NCBI RefSeq assembly: GCF_001274775.1
Contig: NZ_LGUE01000004.1
Location: 943,025-1,007,024 of the forward strand
Direction of reading: 5' to 3'
Source: Rossellomorea marisflavi
GTDB taxonomy: Bacteria > Bacillota > Bacilli > Bacillales > Bacillaceae_B
Length of the DNA: 64,000 nt
This document shows, piece after piece, positions 62,301 through 64,000 of the stretch. Made by a program: the position numbers and the translations under genes. The notes under the pieces were generated by a model that saw only the letters and a list, made by a program, of their open reading frames with translations, did no database searches and was not told the origin of the DNA. Within the stretch, counting starts at the first letter, position 1; the number at the start of each line of letters is the position of its first letter.

Positions 62301-62449
62301 TTATGGTTCACAAGGACGACTTCATAGCCTTCTTCTTTCAGGGCCAGGCACCCCTGCGTCCCGGAATAATCAAATTCCGCCGCTTGACCAATGATGATGG
62401 GGCCTGAACCGATGATGAGGATCTTGTTTAGTGTTGGCTCTTTAGGCAT
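59378..62449 (-). CDS. carB: carbamoyl-phosphate synthase large subunit, arginine-type CarB
   Basis: 1023 residues with two homologous ATP-grasp halves: IIGSGPIIIGQAAEFDYSGTQ near the start and IIGAGPIRIGQGVEFDYSAVKA near 545. RPAYTLGGRGGG and RPSYVIGGKGMV are the glycine-rich loops. It is shorter than the pyrimidine-pathway PyrAB (about 1070), with a shortened C-terminal allosteric domain, as in arginine-specific CarB. I use ATG 62449, with GGGAGAGAG ahead; it overlaps carA by 8 nt. Confidence 0.96.
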   Translation of the reverse strand: MPKEPTLNKILIIGSGPIIIGQAAEFDYSGTQGCLALKEEGYEVVLVNHNPATIMTDTTYADKVYCEPLTVPSLTKIIEIEKPDGILANLGGQTALNLAVQLHEKGILEGNGVKLLGTSVPSIQKGEDREKFRDLMNELAHPVAESAIVEDLEGALAFAETVSYPVIVRPAYTLGGRGGGIAATEEEYRKLVGTGLKASPIHQLLVEKSIAGFKEIEYEVMRDSKGNCISVCNMENFDPVGVHTGDSIVVAPSQTLTDQEFHMLRTAALDIVDALEVIGGCNIQFALDPYSSQYYVIEVNPRVSRSSALASKATGYPIAKIAVKLAIGYTLNEIINPLTQTTFASFEPALDYVVVKFPRWPFDKFPEANRVLGTKMKATGEVMAIERSMEAAFHKAVQSLDISSQGLEFKGEATDGELLQRIGVATDLRFFELLELMRRGYSVSELHEKTEIDSLFLGVLQHLVETESSLKTGSLDEHLYKQAKEQRFDDDKILALSGKSPEWIAPWKQDLKPVFKMVDTCAGEFEAVTNYVYSTYYGVNEIEPLEGDKKVLIIGAGPIRIGQGVEFDYSAVKAIQRLKEHGYTTITVNNNPETVSTDYETADRLYFEPITKESILAIIAHESIDAVLVQFGGQTALNLAQDLEEHGVKLLGTSFDTIDHLEDRERFYELLDRLDIPHVNGDICHSRNEAIQVAKTLTYPLLCRPSYVIGGKGMVKVETPGELKELLEEAESSYFPILIDEFKAGGEVEVDLVADGKKAYIPGVMEHIERAGVHSGDSMSIFPSESVPEHIVARIGEYADSLISSLGYKGLMNIQFLLKGDELLMLEVNPRASRTIPIVSKIIGYPLVDLAIDLLADPSAELSAFDVPSPQDVNLKGVKYPVFSSHALPELDQTLGANMKSTGEGLCIGGTVEEALHKVFVTLHDDMEAGGTIFVDAKDSELVKHGTSGTAGFKSWVKSDGAALYYNDEQTREGKEKRIEALEAGITVITEPATLLAFIRSQGAGGAPIHLTEYKIKQGVSGV

Positions 62450-63506
62450 AGATTTTCTCTCTCCCTGACTTTGTAATGGATTGATGGAACTGTTCAAATA
62501 TCCACGATGCATCTTCCGGGCCTGGACGGGCTTCCGGATGGAACTGGACGCTCACGATCGGTTTGGTCCTGTGCTGAAGCCCCTCAAGGGAGCCGTCATT
62601 TACATTCCGGAAGCGTGGATACAGCTCCGTGCCGGCAAGGCTCGCCGGCTCGACAACATAGTTATGATTCTGGGACGTGATGAATACTTTCCCCGTCTCT
62701 CCGTCGATCACGGGATGATTCGCCCCCCGATGACCAAACAAAAGCTTCTCGGTATTCCCACCGAGGGCAAGGGCGATGAGCTGGTGACCGAGACAGATAC
62801 CTAGGGTCGGCACCTCAAGGATCTTCTCCTTCAGCACGGTCAGAAGATCCGTCATTTCCTTTGGATCCCCTGGTCCATTGGAGAGGACCATTCCGTCGTA
62901 CTCAAGATGATCAAGCTGATCGAGCTGATGGAAAGGAACGACCGTAACGGAACAGCCCAATTTGAGCAGACTGTTCACGATGGACTTCTTCACGCCGAAA
63001 TCGATGACGGCAATGTGGGTATTTCCGCTCCCCTGTCTCTGCAGGGACTGAGCGGCCACCCGTCCGATCTGACCGGTCAAATGGTCTTTCGATGGCATGA
63101 CGGATGTGTGGGATATGCAGGCATTCTGACTGCCTCCCTGCCGGATCGATTTGACCACCTGACGGGTATCGACCCCCGTCATATGGGGAATTTCCCACTT
63201 CACAAGGTAATCCTTCAAAGACGAGTTGGCGTGATAATGGGAATACACATCAGGTGCTTGAAGCATGATCACACCCTTCACCTGGGGCTTCATGCTTTCG
63301 GAATCATCGTCGTTGATCCCGTATTGGCCGATCAGGGGATACGTAAAGACAACAATCTGATCTTTATACGATGGATCGGTCAATACTTCCTGATAACCCG
63401 TCATTCCAGTGAAGAATACGATTTCTCCCAATGCGGGTCCCTCCCCGCTCATGTGAACCTCCCCCTGAAAGGTGAGGCCATTTTCCAAACATAGATAACC
63501 AGGCAT
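62442..63506 (-). CDS. carA: carbamoyl-phosphate synthase small subunit, arginine-type CarA
   Basis: 354-residue glutaminase subunit. The class I amidotransferase nucleophile lies in TLGICLGHQLIALALGG, and the His/Glu pair in SVQFHPEARPGPEDAS. The N-terminal YLCLENGLTFQGEV and GEIVFFTGMTGYQEVLTDPSYK are typical. Its place next to argD and argF, and its own ARG-box-like sites, mark it as the arginine-regulated enzyme and not PyrAA. AAGGAGGAAATCCC precedes the ATG. Confidence 0.96.
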   Translation of the reverse strand: MPGYLCLENGLTFQGEVHMSGEGPALGEIVFFTGMTGYQEVLTDPSYKDQIVVFTYPLIGQYGINDDDSESMKPQVKGVIMLQAPDVYSHYHANSSLKDYLVKWEIPHMTGVDTRQVVKSIRQGGSQNACISHTSVMPSKDHLTGQIGRVAAQSLQRQGSGNTHIAVIDFGVKKSIVNSLLKLGCSVTVVPFHQLDQLDHLEYDGMVLSNGPGDPKEMTDLLTVLKEKILEVPTLGICLGHQLIALALGGNTEKLLFGHRGANHPVIDGETGKVFITSQNHNYVVEPASLAGTELYPRFRNVNDGSLEGLQHRTKPIVSVQFHPEARPGPEDASWIFEQFHQSITKSGREKIYA

Positions 63507-63525
63507 GGGATTTCCTCCTTGATGT

Positions 63526-63589
63526 ATGAATTAATATTAATAATTAAGTATTTTTATACATTTATAATCAAAAAAAGAACGGGAATCAA
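63526..63589 (-). promoter_or_regulatory. carA promoter with tandem ARG-box-like operators
   Basis: On the minus strand TTGATT (63589-63584), 17-nt spacer, TATAAA (63566-63561) form a sigma-A promoter. The AT-rich partial palindrome AATGTATAAAAATACTT (63562-63546) overlaps its start point and fits the AhrC/ArgR ARG-box form (ATGNATWWWWATNCAT-like). A weaker second box TTATTAATATTAATTCAT follows at 63543-63526. Arginine should repress carAB-argF here independently of the argD-side promoter. Confidence 0.7.
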
Positions 63590-63645
63590 AGGTGTGTGCC
63601 TGGTGACCGACTGTCCGGCCGATCACCATCACCAGGCTCTCCCCC

Positions 63646-64000
63646 TTACACCACGGCCGTTGCCTTGCCGAGTGCTTCTTCCACTTTTGCCACCGCTTGA
63701 TCGATCTCCTCCCGGCTGACGGTCAATGGAGGCAGGAGACGGATCACCTTCGGACCAGCCGGGAGCGTCAGAAGTCCGTTCTCCCTGAGATCCGTGATGA
63801 TGCCCCCTGCTTCCGACTCAAGCCCGATCCCGATCATGAGGCCGTTCCCCCTGATGGAGACGTTATGAGCGGAAAGCTTATCCTTCAGTTCCTTCATGAA
63901 GTAAGCTCCCTTATCCTCTACTTCCTGTAAGAAAGAAGGGACGAAGATTGTCTCAAGCGTTGCTTTGGCCGCTGCCATGGCAAGGGGATTCCCACCGAAC
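63646..64000 (-). CDS. argD: acetylornithine aminotransferase ArgD (partial, 5' end outside window)
   Basis: C-terminal 117 codons of a class III PLP aminotransferase that makes N-acetylornithine. Visible are FGGNPLAMAAAKATLETI, GNGLMIGIGLESEAGG and LLTLPAGPKVIRLLPPLTVS, the closing ArgD segments. The Lys that binds PLP is outside the window. It is upstream of carA by 139 nt; a GCCTGGTGA/TCACCAGGC hairpin lies between them (63592-63634), with only a distant U run. Confidence 0.95.
   Translation of the reverse strand, partial: FGGNPLAMAAAKATLETIFVPSFLQEVEDKGAYFMKELKDKLSAHNVSIRGNGLMIGIGLESEAGGIITDLRENGLLTLPAGPKVIRLLPPLTVSREEIDQAVAKVEEALGKATAVV

Noticed and set aside
63592-63634. Strong terminator after argD
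   Set aside because: GCCTGGTGA/TCACCAGGC can pair, but the loop is long and the U run comes about 25 nt later, so I did not list it as a terminator.

Overview
The window is a stretch of chromosome from a Bacillaceae bacterium of moderate G+C content. Evidence for this is the rbsRKDACB gene order, a T-box and a TPP riboswitch with Firmicutes consensus cores, AGGAGG-type ribosome binding sites with some GTG and TTG starts, a small acid-soluble spore protein, a KinB-like sensor kinase, an RsbRD-type stressosome protein, GatCAB, DgkB and RlmCD, and an arginine-type carAB-argF cluster. It looks like one of the Bacillus relatives (Rossellomorea-like), but I cannot name the species. There is no rRNA, tRNA, prophage, transposase or CRISPR array that I can see.

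Layout. 1-5.3 kb: ribose operon on the minus strand (rbsR-K-D-A-C-B, rbsB cut by the window edge), headed by a palindrome that also fits the CcpA cre consensus. 5.4-13.2 kb: an ABC-F protein, a FAD amine oxidase-like protein, a T-box-controlled sodium symporter, a leaderless Cu/Zn SOD, an intracellular subtilisin (IspA), a HAD phosphatase/P-loop kinase fusion and a YkuS homologue. 13.2-14.6 kb: gene-free array of a palindromic intergenic repeat family. 14.6-25.5 kb: ferritin-like protein, nuclease/XPD-helicase fusion, YczE-like membrane protein, KinB-like kinase, a cyclic-phosphate receiver-domain protein, UPF0421 membrane protein, YdbM-like acyl-CoA dehydrogenase, AlsT-type symporter, a spore protein, a uracil-DNA glycosylase and a general stress protein. 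25.55-25.93 kb: a probable noncoding RNA of about 340 nt with its own promoter, a series of hairpins, a CU-rich anti-Shine-Dalgarno stretch and a terminator. 26-38 kb: a heterodimeric ABC exporter pair, split ThrE-type exporter genes, DedA, ThiT with its TPP riboswitch, a ZIP transporter, a two-gene ABC exporter and RsbRD.

38-52 kb: a TPR plus dynamin-type GTPase, an MFS transporter, pxpB-pxpC (without pxpA), ywbE, an excisionase-like HTH protein, rlmCD, a haem oxygenase-like HmoA homologue, dgkB, an arylamine N-acetyltransferase, an XRE regulator, a thioredoxin-fold protein lacking the second cysteine, a DUF4257 membrane protein and two small ORFs of about 50 codons. 52.15-52.82 kb: three tandem 234-bp units carrying the same intergenic repeat family. 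52.9-58.2 kb: gatCAB, a cupin, an AbrB-type permease and YueI. 58.4-64 kb: carA-carB-argF translationally coupled, with argD (partial) upstream and an internal promoter with ARG-box-like sites between argD and carA.

Most of the window is core housekeeping and transport. The parts least explained by known features are the 25.6-kb noncoding RNA candidate, the amplified palindromic repeats, the T-box with a probable Phe specifier ahead of a neurotransmitter-type symporter, the fused HAD-kinase and nuclease-helicase proteins, and the unannotated small ORFs near 51 kb.
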